Of a stretch of 7,746 nucleotides of DNA, positions 1-7,746 are shown one piece after another (position 1 is the first letter of the stretch; each line of letters begins with the position of its first letter). The translations under genes were made by a program, and so were the position numbers. The notes below the pieces were generated by a model. That model saw only the letters and a program-made list of their open reading frames with translations, did no database searches and had not been told where the DNA came from. Source of the DNA: Pseudomonadota bacterium (GTDB lineage: Bacteria; Pseudomonadota; Gammaproteobacteria; Xanthomonadales; Xanthomonadaceae); NCBI GenBank assembly GCA_023392975.1, contig JAEWNA010000226.1:1-7746 (forward strand). Reading direction: 5' to 3'.

Positions 1-433
1 CCGCAGCACGCTCGGCGGGGTGGTGTCGTTCGGGTTGCGCAACGTGCTGCCGCGGCTGCTCGGTGCCGTGCCGGACGATGCCGACGCCCTGCCGATCGGG
101 CGCATGCGGATCGAGGGCGACGCCGACCTCGCGCGGCGCCTGCAGCGCTTGGCCGAGCGTTTCGATCCCGACTGGCAGAAGCCCTTCGCCGATGTCTTCG
201 GCGACGTGCTCGGCGTGCAGATCGCCAATGGCGTCGCGGCCGCGCTGCGCGGTGCGCGCGAGGGCGGGCGCCGGTTCGCCGGGGCCGCCGCGGAATACGT
301 GACCGAGGAATCGCGCGACGTGGTGCCGCGCGCCGAGCTCGACGCCTTCCTCGATGACGTCGATGCGCTGCGCGACGACGCGGCGCGGCTGGCCGCGCGG
401 GTGACGCGCCTGCAGAAGCGGGTCGACGCATGA
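1..433 (+). CDS. ubiJ: UbiJ, ubiquinone biosynthesis accessory factor, SCP2 domain (5' end cut off)
   Basis: The reading frame is open to the left edge of the window (first full codon at base 2) and ends at TGA 431-433, so only the C-terminal part, about 143 codons, is visible. In Escherichia coli, UbiJ has an SCP2-type lipid-binding fold and is part of the soluble Ubi complex that carries out the ring hydroxylations and methylations of ubiquinone synthesis; it is thought to bind the polyprenylated intermediates. The visible part holds the end of the SCP2 domain (GRMRIEGDADLARRLQRL, then FGDVLGVQIANG) and closes with a charged helix (AELDAFLDDVDALRDDA followed by LAARVTRLQKRV) with heptad spacing, typical of the UbiJ C-terminal coiled coil. 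The call rests on this and on ubiB starting 25 bases downstream. The GTG at base 20 is internal to the domain and is not the start. Whether ubiE lies upstream cannot be seen. Confidence 0.85.
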   Translation, partial: RSTLGGVVSFGLRNVLPRLLGAVPDDADALPIGRMRIEGDADLARRLQRLAERFDPDWQKPFADVFGDVLGVQIANGVAAALRGAREGGRRFAGAAAEYVTEESRDVVPRAELDAFLDDVDALRDDAARLAARVTRLQKRVDA

Positions 434-458
434 GCGCGGCTCGCGTGAGGGACGCCGC

Positions 459-2117
459 ATGAACGCCGTCCTGCGCGCCACCCGCATCGGCCGCGTCCTG
501 CTGCGCTACCGGCTCGACGACCTGCTCGACGGCACGCCCGCCGAGCGCTGGCTCAAGCTCGCGCGTCCGTTCGTGCCGCGCGCATCAGCCGAGGTGGCCG
601 CGATGTCGCGCGGTGCGCGCCTGCGCCTGGCGCTGCAGGAGCTGGGGCCGATCTTCGTCAAGTTCGGGCAGATCCTGTCCACCCGCCGCGACCTGATGCC
701 GCCGGACATCGCCACCGAGCTGGCGCTGCTGCAGGACCGGGTCGCGCCGTTCGACGGCGAGACCGCGCGTCGCATCGTCGAGGCCGCGCTGGCGCAGGAC
801 ATCCGCGAGGCCTTCGAGCATTTCGACACCGCGCCGCTCGCGTCGGCGTCGATCGCGCAGGTCCACGCCGCGCGCCTGCCCGGTGGGCGCGAGGTCGTGG
901 TGAAGGTGCTGCGCCCGGACATCGAGCGCCAGATCGACGGCGACATCGCGCTGCTGTCGAGCATCGCCGCGCTGGTCGAGCGCGCGCATCCGCGCGCCGA
1001 GAAGATCCGGCCGCGCGAAGTGGTGCGCGAGATCGAGACCACGCTGGCCGCCGAACTCGACCTGCAGCGCGAGGGCGCGAACGCGTCGGTGATCCGCCGC
1101 TTCTGGAAGGATTCGCCGGACCTGTATGTGCCCGAGGTGATCTGGAGCCATACCGCCGAGCGCGTGCTCACGCTCGAACGCGTGTACGGCATCCCCAGCG
1201 ACGACGTGGCCGCGCTCGACGACGCCGGCATCGACCGCAAGGCGCTCGCGGCCAAGGGCGTGCGCGTGTTCTACACCCAGGTGTTCCGCGACAACTTCTT
1301 CCATGCCGACGCCCACGCCGGCAACATCTGGGTCGACAGCGACCCGGCGCGCAAGGACAACCCGCGCTTCATCGCGATCGACTTCGGCATCGTCGGGCAG
1401 TTGTCCAGCGAGGACCAGTACTACCTCGCCGAGAACTTCATGGCGATCTTCAACCGCGACTACCGGCGCATCGCCGAGCTGCACGTGCAGGCCGGGTGGA
1501 TGCCGGCGACCACGCGCATCGACGAACTGGAAGCCGCCGCGCGCGCCGTGTGCGAGCCCTACTTCACGCGGCCGCTGTCGGAGATCTCGCTGGCCGAGGT
1601 GCTGGTCAAGCTGTTCCGCACCGCGCAGAAGTACGAGCTGACGCTGCAGCCGCAGCTGATCCTGCTGCAGAAGACCCTGCTCAACATCGAGGGCGTGGGC
1701 CGCCAGCTCGACCCGCAGCTCGACATCTGGGCGGTGGCCAAGCCGGTGCTGGAGAAGATCCTGGTCGAGCGCTACAGCCCGGCGCGGCTGGCGAGCGAAT
1801 TCCGCAAGCGCCTGCCCGAGCTGGTGACGCGCGCGCCGGAGATGCCCAAGCTGCTGCACGACTGGCTGAGCCAGCAGACCAGCGGCCGCCACGAGCTGGG
1901 CATGCGTTCAAACGACCTCGCCGACCTCGCCGACACCGTGCGCGCGATGCAGCGGCGGATCGTCTCGGCGATCCTCGGCACCGGCCTGCTGATCGTCGCG
2001 GCGGTGCTGTACGGCCTCGAAGCCGGCGGGCCGCGTCTGTTCGACGTGCCCGCGGCCGCCTGGATCGCCGGCCTCGGCGGCCTCTGGGCCCTGATCGCGG
2101 CCTGGCCGCGACGCTGA
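459..2117 (+). CDS. ubiB: UbiB, ADCK/ABC1-type atypical kinase-like protein for ubiquinone biosynthesis
   Basis: The 552-residue protein is close to the E. coli UbiB length (about 546). UbiB is a membrane-anchored member of the ADCK/COQ8 protein-kinase-like family needed for ubiquinone synthesis; family members show ATPase activity and are thought to help extract or deliver lipid intermediates to the Ubi complex. Visible marks are the KxGQ signature (K68 to Q71, in VKFGQILSTRRDLMPPDI), the alanine-rich nucleotide loop ASASIAQ (128-134) that replaces the usual glycine-rich loop, the ATP lysine K149 (EVVVKVLRP), the catalytic loop HADAHAGN (282-289, with D284 and N289) and the metal-binding DFG at 308-310. 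The C-terminus has two predicted membrane helices, about 499-520 and 531-549, with a terminal Arg-Arg. The ATG at 459 follows GAGGGA (447-452) by six bases, which supports this start. It sits 25 bases after ubiJ, so the two are probably cotranscribed. All key residues are present and nothing suggests damage. Confidence 0.97.
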   Translation: MNAVLRATRIGRVLLRYRLDDLLDGTPAERWLKLARPFVPRASAEVAAMSRGARLRLALQELGPIFVKFGQILSTRRDLMPPDIATELALLQDRVAPFDGETARRIVEAALAQDIREAFEHFDTAPLASASIAQVHAARLPGGREVVVKVLRPDIERQIDGDIALLSSIAALVERAHPRAEKIRPREVVREIETTLAAELDLQREGANASVIRRFWKDSPDLYVPEVIWSHTAERVLTLERVYGIPSDDVAALDDAGIDRKALAAKGVRVFYTQVFRDNFFHADAHAGNIWVDSDPARKDNPRFIAIDFGIVGQLSSEDQYYLAENFMAIFNRDYRRIAELHVQAGWMPATTRIDELEAAARAVCEPYFTRPLSEISLAEVLVKLFRTAQKYELTLQPQLILLQKTLLNIEGVGRQLDPQLDIWAVAKPVLEKILVERYSPARLASEFRKRLPELVTRAPEMPKLLHDWLSQQTSGRHELGMRSNDLADLADTVRAMQRRIVSAILGTGLLIVAAVLYGLEAGGPRLFDVPAAAWIAGLGGLWALIAAWPRR

Positions 2118-2142
2118 TTCCCGTTCGCTGTTTCGCTCGGGC

Positions 2143-2173
2143 CGCGCAAGGCGGGTCGGAACCCGCCTGCGCG
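2143..2173. repeat. GC-rich hairpin, left half of an inverted REP-like pair; possible terminator for ubiB
   Basis: AGGCGGGT (2149-2156) and ACCCGCCT (2161-2168) are perfect inverted repeats around the loop CGGA. After one bulged A (2148) the stem continues with CGCGC (2143-2147) pairing with GCGCG (2169-2173), giving 13 base pairs. It begins 25 bases after the ubiB stop. There is no T-run on either strand, so a classic intrinsic terminator is not shown, although such hairpins often stabilise 3' ends. It resembles in core and orientation the second hairpin at 2228-2266. Confidence 0.6.
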
Positions 2174-2227
2174 ACCGGTGCCTGGGCCTGTCGTATCGGC
2201 TTAGATCGCCGTGCGTGACCAGCGGAC

Positions 2228-2266
2228 ACGTCGTGATGGCGGGCCAGGGCCCGCCCTACGCGACGT
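2228..2266 (-). repeat. REP-like palindrome with GTAG head, right half of an inverted pair
   Basis: On the minus strand the sequence reads GTAG (2259-2256), then GGCGGGCC, CT, GGCCCGCC (2255-2238): an eight-base perfect inverted repeat headed by GTAG. Outside it, ACGTCG (2228-2233) pairs with CGACGT (2261-2266), so the structure is longer than the core. GTAG-headed palindromes of this kind are known as REP elements in Stenotrophomonas maltophilia and other gammaproteobacteria, where they are moved by RAYT (REP-associated tyrosine) transposases; no such gene is in this window. It lies 15 bases past the M16 peptidase stop, in the convergent gap with ubiB, a usual place for REPs. The REP identification is by form only. 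Confidence 0.6.
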
Positions 2267-2281
2267 CTCCGGCAGGTCGCA

Positions 2282-5062
<2,781 letters not shown>

Positions 5063-5067
5063 GCGCG

Positions 5068-5073
5068 TTCCTT
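5068..5073 (-). promoter_or_regulatory. Ribosome binding site of the M16 peptidase gene
   Basis: On the minus strand AAGGAA ends five bases before the ATG at 5062. It is the only good Shine-Dalgarno match near the N-terminus of the long open frame and decides the start in favour of the signal-peptide methionine. Confidence 0.7.
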
Positions 5074-5078
5074 GGGCG

Positions 5079-5099
5079 GGTCGGTGGCAGGTCGGTGGC
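5079..5099. repeat. Tandem 10-bp direct repeat in the M16/truC divergent control region
   Basis: GGTCGGTGGC occurs at 5079-5088 and again at 5090-5099, one base apart, giving an 11-base period, about one helical turn. It lies just upstream of the M16 peptidase ribosome binding site. It may be a regulator site in the leader or promoter, or a chance GC-rich duplication; no known regulator motif is recognised. Confidence 0.45.
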
Positions 5100-5115
5100 C
5101 TTGATGGCGGGACAG

Positions 5116-5151
5116 GGCCGGCCGATCGGCGAAAATGACGATTGTGCGACT
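5116..5151. promoter_or_regulatory. Candidate divergent promoter region for truC and the M16 peptidase
   Basis: Two overlapping perfect palindromes, GGCCGGCC (5116-5123) and GCCGATCGGC (5121-5130), abut an AT-richer patch. Rightward, GAAAAT (5131-5136) could be a -10 box for truC. Leftward, CACAAT (5146-5141 on the minus strand) matches five of six bases of TATAAT or nearly so and could serve the peptidase. No clear -35 box is seen for either. The overlap of the two candidate -10 boxes would make the promoters mutually exclusive, but this is weakly supported. Confidence 0.3.
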
Positions 5152-5167
5152 CGCTGCGACCCCGGAC

Positions 5168-5899
5168 ATGGCCGAAAAGTTTGCCCCGCCCCCCGACGAC
5201 ACCGATCCGATCCCGGTCCTGTACCGCGACGAGCGCCTCGCCGTGGTCGACAAGCCGGCCGGGCTGATGGTGCACGACAGCGCGCTGGCGCGTGGCGAAA
5301 CCGATTTCATGGCCGACCGCCTGCGCGACCAGTTCGGGCGCCCGGTGTTCCTGGTGCACCGGCTGGATCGCGCGACCAGCGGCTGCCTGCTGCTGGCGTT
5401 CGATCGCGAGGCGGCTTCGGCGCTGGGCAAGACGCTGATGTCCGGCGAGGTCGAGAAGGCCTATCTCGCGGTCTGCCGCGGCTGGCCGGCGGAGGCGGCG
5501 TTCACCGTCGACCATCCGCTGGACGGTGGCCCGGGCAAGCCGCAGAAGAAGCCGGCGGTCACCCGGTTCGAGCGGCTGGCGACCTGCGAGCTGGCGCTGC
5601 CGTCCGCGGGCTTCCCCACCTCGCGCTACGCGCTGCTGCGGGCGTGGCCGCAGACCGGGCGCTTCCGCCAGATCCGCCGCCATCTCAAGCACCTGTCGCA
5701 CCACCTGATCGGCGACACCAGCCACGGCGACGGCCGCCACAACCGCCAGTTCCGGATGCTCGGCATCCACCGCATGCTGCTCCACGCCGAGCGGCTGGCG
5801 TTCGCGCATCCCGAGGACGGCCGCCGGATCGTGGCGACCGCGTCGCCGGCGGGCGAATTCGCGAAGGCGCTGGCGCTGTTCGCACCGCCGGCCGGCTGA
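5168..5899 (+). CDS. truC: TruC, tRNA pseudouridine(65) synthase
   Basis: The protein is a RluA-family pseudouridine synthase that isomerises U65 in the acceptor/T-arm region of certain tRNAs in E. coli. It follows E. coli TruC along its length: IPVLYRDERLAVVDKPAGL at the N-terminus, the catalytic motif HRLDRATSG (aspartate at residue 67 from this start), KAYLAVCRGWP, PAVTRFERLAT, and the RNA-binding end TGRFRQIRRHLKHLSHH then IGDTSHGDGRHNR and RMLLHAERL. The histidine of the usual TGRxHQ motif is arginine here. I chose the ATG at 5168 (243 residues) over the in-frame ATG at 5135 (254 residues): the 11 codons between include ATT, CGA and GCT, unusual in this GC-rich genome, the homologous domain begins only at residue 15 of the shorter form, and a possible -10 box overlaps the upstream ATG. 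Neither start has a Shine-Dalgarno sequence, so the choice is uncertain. It is divergent from the M16 peptidase and convergent with the DUF2059 gene. Confidence 0.93.
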   Translation: MAEKFAPPPDDTDPIPVLYRDERLAVVDKPAGLMVHDSALARGETDFMADRLRDQFGRPVFLVHRLDRATSGCLLLAFDREAASALGKTLMSGEVEKAYLAVCRGWPAEAAFTVDHPLDGGPGKPQKKPAVTRFERLATCELALPSAGFPTSRYALLRAWPQTGRFRQIRRHLKHLSHHLIGDTSHGDGRHNRQFRMLGIHRMLLHAERLAFAHPEDGRRIVATASPAGEFAKALALFAPPAG

Positions 5900-5913
5900 G
5901 CCGCGGGCTCAGC
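5895..5913. terminator. Hairpin holding both convergent stop codons; likely bidirectional terminator
   Basis: GCTGAGCC (5895-5902) and GGCTCAGC (5906-5913) are perfect inverted repeats around the loop GCG. The left arm contains the truC stop (5897-5899) and the right arm contains the stop of the leftward DUF2059 gene (5911-5909), so the two stops pair with one another. No T-run follows on either strand, so terminator function is inferred from position and stem strength only. Confidence 0.5.
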
Positions 5914-6436
5914 GACGATCCGGCGCGGCCGCGTCGTCGTGCAGTTCGCGGTCGATGTCGCGCTGCATGCGGTCGACCGTCTCCTCGATCATCGGCCGCA
6001 TCTCGTCGGTGGCGAGCTGCATCGCCTGCGGCAGCTTGGCGAGGATGCTGCGGCCGGTGTCGCTGCCGTAGAAGGCGATCATGGCGTCGACCTCCTCGGC
6101 GGTGAAGGCGCGGGTGTAGATACGCCGGTACACGGGGCTGAGCTTGTCCCAGGTCAGCATCCCGCGCAGCGCGTCGTGCTGGTGGTCGAGGAGGCGCTGC
6201 ATCTTCGCCCGGGCCTCCGGGGTGGGGTCGGGGCCGATCGCGCGTTCTGCGCCGATCAGGGCACCCTGGTCCATCTGCGCCACGATCTGGTCCACCAGCT
6301 TCGGCATGTCCAGCGCGGCGAACAGCCGGTCGATCTGGGCGTCGGTCGGCGGGGCCGCGAAGGCGGGGGCGGCGCCCGCGCACAGCAGCGCGAGCGGCAG
6401 CAGGCGCGCGGCGAAACGACGCATCGGGGCCGGCAT
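5909..6436 (-). CDS. Secreted DUF2059-domain protein
   Basis: This 175-residue protein starts with a Sec signal peptide (MRRFAARLLPLALLCAGA) with likely cleavage after A27 or A28 (AFA-AP), so it should be periplasmic. The mature part matches the DUF2059 pattern: an amphipathic N-terminal helix region (IDRLFAALDMPKLVDQIVAQ), then WDKLSPVYRRIYTRAFTAEE (96-115) and the FYGSDTG hallmark (122-128, usually FYxSxxG), then a long charged helix to the end. The molecular function of DUF2059 is not established. Two starts are possible: 6436 (MPAPMRRF), five bases after the upstream stop and so fit for translational coupling, and 6424 (MRRF). Neither has a Shine-Dalgarno sequence; the first is chosen for coupling. 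It is the second gene of a two-gene leftward unit and resembles its partner in sequence (see findings). An absence of enzyme motifs suggests a structural or chaperone-like role, but this is a guess. Confidence 0.88.
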   Translation of the reverse strand: MPAPMRRFAARLLPLALLCAGAAPAFAAPPTDAQIDRLFAALDMPKLVDQIVAQMDQGALIGAERAIGPDPTPEARAKMQRLLDHQHDALRGMLTWDKLSPVYRRIYTRAFTAEEVDAMIAFYGSDTGRSILAKLPQAMQLATDEMRPMIEETVDRMQRDIDRELHDDAAAPDRR

Positions 6437-6441
6437 CGCGG

Positions 6442-7071
6442 TCAGCGCCGGCTGCGGTTGCGCAGTTCGGTGTCGAAGCCGCGCTTCATGTCGCCCAGCA
6501 TCGGCAGCAGCAGGTCTTCGAGGTTCTGCATGGCCTGCGCGGCATCGCGGGTGCCGCCGAGCAGCTGGTTCTCGATCTGGCCGTTGTCGCCGTAGGGCGA
6601 GCGATAGCGCTCTTCGTTGGCGTCGGGGTGGCGCACGCCGTAGTTCGAGCTGTAGAGATCGCGGGTGGCCGGGCTGAGCCGGTCCCAGTAGCGGCGGACC
6701 AACTGTTCGGCGTCGGCGCGGTAGCGGGCGGCCGTGGCCTGGTCGGTCGAGGTGTTGCCGCTGGTGGCGCTGCCGTCCATCTGGCCCCGGACGAGGCCGA
6801 GCAGCGCCTGGATTTCGTCCGCGGCGCGCTGCGGCGAGGCCGGGCCGCCGCCCATCTCGCCGCCGAAACCGCCGGTGAGGCTGGCGGCGGGGCCGAAGTC
6901 CTGGCCGCCGGCGCTCGCCGGTGCGGACGGGGCCCAGCCGCGGGCATCGCCCACCAGCGCCGGATCGCCGCCGCCGCCGACCATGGCCCGGTCCTGCGCC
7001 GAGGCAGGGAGGATCGGCAGCGCCGACAGGCAGGCGAGGAGGGCGAGGGACAGGGGCGTGCGAGGGGACAT
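6442..7071 (-). CDS. Secreted protein of unknown function, probable diverged paralogue of DUF2059
   Basis: I do not recognise this 209-residue protein by name. It has a clear Sec signal peptide (LSLALLACLSALPILPASA, cleavage before Q26). A Gly/Ala/Pro-rich, probably disordered linker follows (about 30-80), with runs such as VGGGGDP and GGFGGEMGGGP. Residues 83-209 are helical and charged. Here YWDRLSPATRDLYSSNYG (128-145) and YRSPYG (156-161) line up without gaps with WDKLSPVYRRIYTRAF and YGSDTG of the next gene, and QAMQ..D...PM (179-191) with QAMQ...D..PM there, so a shared ancestry is likely. The start at 7071 is supported by GGAGAG (7085-7080) eight bases upstream. The stop lies five bases before the next gene, so the two form one transcription unit. 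It could alternatively be an unrelated secreted helical protein with a chance match, but the spacing agreement argues against that. Confidence 0.85.
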   Translation of the reverse strand: MSPRTPLSLALLACLSALPILPASAQDRAMVGGGGDPALVGDARGWAPSAPASAGGQDFGPAASLTGGFGGEMGGGPASPQRAADEIQALLGLVRGQMDGSATSGNTSTDQATAARYRADAEQLVRRYWDRLSPATRDLYSSNYGVRHPDANEERYRSPYGDNGQIENQLLGGTRDAAQAMQNLEDLLLPMLGDMKRGFDTELRNRSRR

Positions 7072-7079
7072 GACCGGGA

Positions 7080-7085
7080 CTCTCC
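7080..7085 (-). promoter_or_regulatory. Ribosome binding site of the upstream secreted-protein gene
   Basis: GGAGAG on the minus strand lies eight bases before the ATG at 7071. It supports this start and is the only strong Shine-Dalgarno match in the two-gene unit, which suggests that the second gene depends on coupling. Confidence 0.65.
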
Positions 7086-7142
7086 GTGCGATCGGGGGGC
7101 TGTCTGCAGGCGGGCGGCCCGCGTCCGCGGGCGTGAAGGGCC

Positions 7143-7171
7143 ATCTTCGGGCAGCGGTCGTGGCCGGTCAA
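7143..7171 (-). promoter_or_regulatory. Candidate sigma-70 promoter of the secreted-protein gene pair
   Basis: On the minus strand TTGACC (7171-7166, five of six bases of TTGACA) is followed after 17 bases by GAAGAT (7148-7143, three of six bases of TATAAT). This would give a leader of about 64 bases. The -35 is good and the -10 weak, so it could need an activator. The leader contains a second palindrome, GCCCGCG TC CGCGGGC (7117-7132). Confidence 0.4.
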
Positions 7172-7180
7172 TCGACCGGC
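7163..7180. promoter_or_regulatory. Palindrome over the candidate -35 box; possible operator
   Basis: GCCGGTC (7163-7169) and GACCGGC (7174-7180) are perfect inverted repeats around AATC. The dyad covers the leftward -35 candidate and lies about 30 bases upstream of the arfB -10 box, so a protein bound here could affect both genes. It could equally be a short hairpin without function; the regulator is not identifiable. Confidence 0.35.
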
Positions 7181-7210
7181 GCCCGCCCGCCGACGGCCGG
7201 GAGCGCTCGC

Positions 7211-7216
7211 TACAAT
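7211..7216 (+). promoter_or_regulatory. -10 box of arfB, predicted leaderless start
   Basis: TACAAT matches five of six bases of TATAAT and ends six bases before the arfB ATG at 7223, so transcription would begin at or next to the start codon. No Shine-Dalgarno sequence is present, which agrees. No convincing -35 box is seen about 17 bases upstream (CGCCGA). Confidence 0.55.
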
Positions 7217-7222
7217 CCCCGA

Positions 7223-7633
7223 ATGGACAGCGAGATCGTCATTCCCGAGTCGGAACTGGTCGAGCGCTTCGTGCGCGCCTCGGGCCCGGGCGGGCAGAAC
7301 GTCAACAAGGTCGCCACCGCGGTCGAGCTGCGGTTCGACATCGCCGCTTCGCCAACCCTGCCCGACGCCGTCCGCGAGCGCCTGCTCGCGCGCCGCGACC
7401 GGCGGGTGACCGTCGAGGGCGTGCTGGTGATCAGCGCCCAGCGGTTCCGCACCCAGGAGCGCAACCGCGAGGACGCCCGGGCGCGCCTGGCCGCGTTCGT
7501 GGCGGCGGGCCAGCACGTGCCGACGCCGCGGGTCGCGACCAAGCCGTCCCGCGCCGCGAAGAAGCGCCGGCTCGACGACAAGCGCCAGCGCGCCGGGGTC
7601 AAGCGCGAACGCACGCGCAAGGACTGGGATTGA
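7223..7633 (+). CDS. arfB: ArfB (YaeJ), peptidyl-tRNA hydrolase for rescue of stalled ribosomes
   Basis: The 136-residue protein is about as long as E. coli ArfB (140) and frees ribosomes stalled at the end of broken mRNAs by hydrolysing the peptidyl-tRNA. The catalytic GGQ (23-25, in RASGPGGQNVNKVATAVELR) is intact. It is followed by the release-factor-like core (LRFDI, VLVISAQRFRTQERNREDA). The C-terminal tail from about residue 104 (KPSRAAKKRRLDDKRQRAG and onwards) is strongly basic, as in ArfB, where it enters the empty mRNA channel. The short length, lack of codon-recognition domains and basic tail separate it from RF1/RF2. ATG 7223 is chosen because the core begins right after it and a -10 box sits immediately upstream. 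The frame stays open upstream, but that part is antisense to the secreted-protein gene. It overlaps the next gene by one base (TGATG). Confidence 0.96.
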   Translation: MDSEIVIPESELVERFVRASGPGGQNVNKVATAVELRFDIAASPTLPDAVRERLLARRDRRVTVEGVLVISAQRFRTQERNREDARARLAAFVAAGQHVPTPRVATKPSRAAKKRRLDDKRQRAGVKRERTRKDWD

Positions 7634-7746
7634 TGGCCGCCGGCCCGTCGGACGCCCCGCCACCGCTGTCGACGCTGCCTCCCCGCCTGCCGCGCGTCCC
7701 GCGCAGCGGCTTCTCGCGCTGGCTCGGGCGCACGATCCTGCGGCTC
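7633..7746 (+). CDS. N-terminus of a possible lysophospholipid acyltransferase family protein (3' end cut off)
   Basis: An ATG at 7633 shares its A with the arfB stop (TGATG), and the frame stays open for 38 codons to the window edge. The visible peptide is a proline-rich start followed by SGFSRWLGRTILRL. A short Pro-rich N-terminus and an RWLGRxxLRL helix is how many xanthomonad lysophospholipid acyltransferase family proteins (1-acylglycerol-3-phosphate acyltransferase-like) begin, just before the membrane-associated acyltransferase domain. The diagnostic HxxxxD motif would lie beyond the edge, so the function is tentative; that the gene is real is better supported, by coupling with arfB and by codon use like that of the neighbouring genes. 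Confidence 0.5.
   Translation, partial: MAAGPSDAPPPLSTLPPRLPRVPRSGFSRWLGRTILRL

Noticed and set aside
585..1892. 435-codon minus-strand open frame inside ubiB
   Set aside because: It is antisense to a well-conserved kinase-like gene, with Arg/Gln/His/Leu-rich shadow composition and no domain.
5108..5112. Resemblance of the GGCGGGACAGGG stretch near 5107-5118 to the REP core at 2238
   Set aside because: It lacks the inverted second arm and a tetranucleotide head, so only the GC-rich wording is shared.
5063..5809. Upstream extension of the M16 peptidase frame to 5809
   Set aside because: It is antisense to truC; the signal peptide and ribosome binding site place the start at 5062.
6734..7222. 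Extension of the arfB frame upstream to 6734
   Set aside because: It is antisense to the secreted-protein gene and crosses its promoter; the ArfB domain starts at 7223 behind a -10 box.
6437..7663. Extension of the DUF2059 frame upstream to 7663
   Set aside because: The added part is Arg/Pro-rich and runs through the other secreted gene in another frame and antisense to arfB; the signal peptide begins at 6436 or 6424.

Overview
This is ordinary, very GC-rich, densely coded bacterial chromosome. The protein types, the ubiJ-ubiB order, the Xanthomonas-like wording of the M16 peptidase and TruC, and a GTAG-headed REP palindrome all suggest a gammaproteobacterium of the Xanthomonadaceae/Lysobacteraceae (Lysobacter, Luteimonas and relatives). 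This placement is inferred from sequence character and no search was run. I see no phage, integrase, insertion sequence, CRISPR array, tRNA or rRNA gene.

Layout, left to right. (1) The 3' part of ubiJ and a complete ubiB run rightward as an operon for aerobic ubiquinone biosynthesis. (2) A 164-bp convergent gap holds two strong GC-rich hairpins in inverted orientation, one with the GTAG head of a REP; it probably also stops transcription. (3) A large secreted M16 zinc peptidase runs leftward (5062 to 2282). (4) A short divergent control region separates it from truC, the tRNA pseudouridine-65 synthase, which runs rightward. (5) truC converges on a leftward pair of small secreted proteins; the two stop codons lie in opposite arms of one perfect hairpin. 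The downstream member of the pair is a DUF2059 protein. The upstream member is unannotatable by keyword but aligns with it by eye, so it looks like a highly diverged tandem paralogue. (6) A second divergent control region, with a palindrome over a candidate -35 box, precedes arfB, a ribosome-rescue peptidyl-tRNA hydrolase that appears to be transcribed leaderless. arfB overlaps by one base the start of a last gene, cut by the window end, tentatively a lysophospholipid acyltransferase.

The genes do not form one pathway. They are housekeeping or envelope units: quinone synthesis, periplasmic proteolysis, tRNA modification, secreted proteins of unknown role, and ribosome rescue. The least-described item is the DUF2059 paralogue pair. 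No stretch above 300 bases lacks a gene; the largest gaps (2118-2281 and 7072-7222) are described as features. No exciting undescribed multi-gene system is evident.
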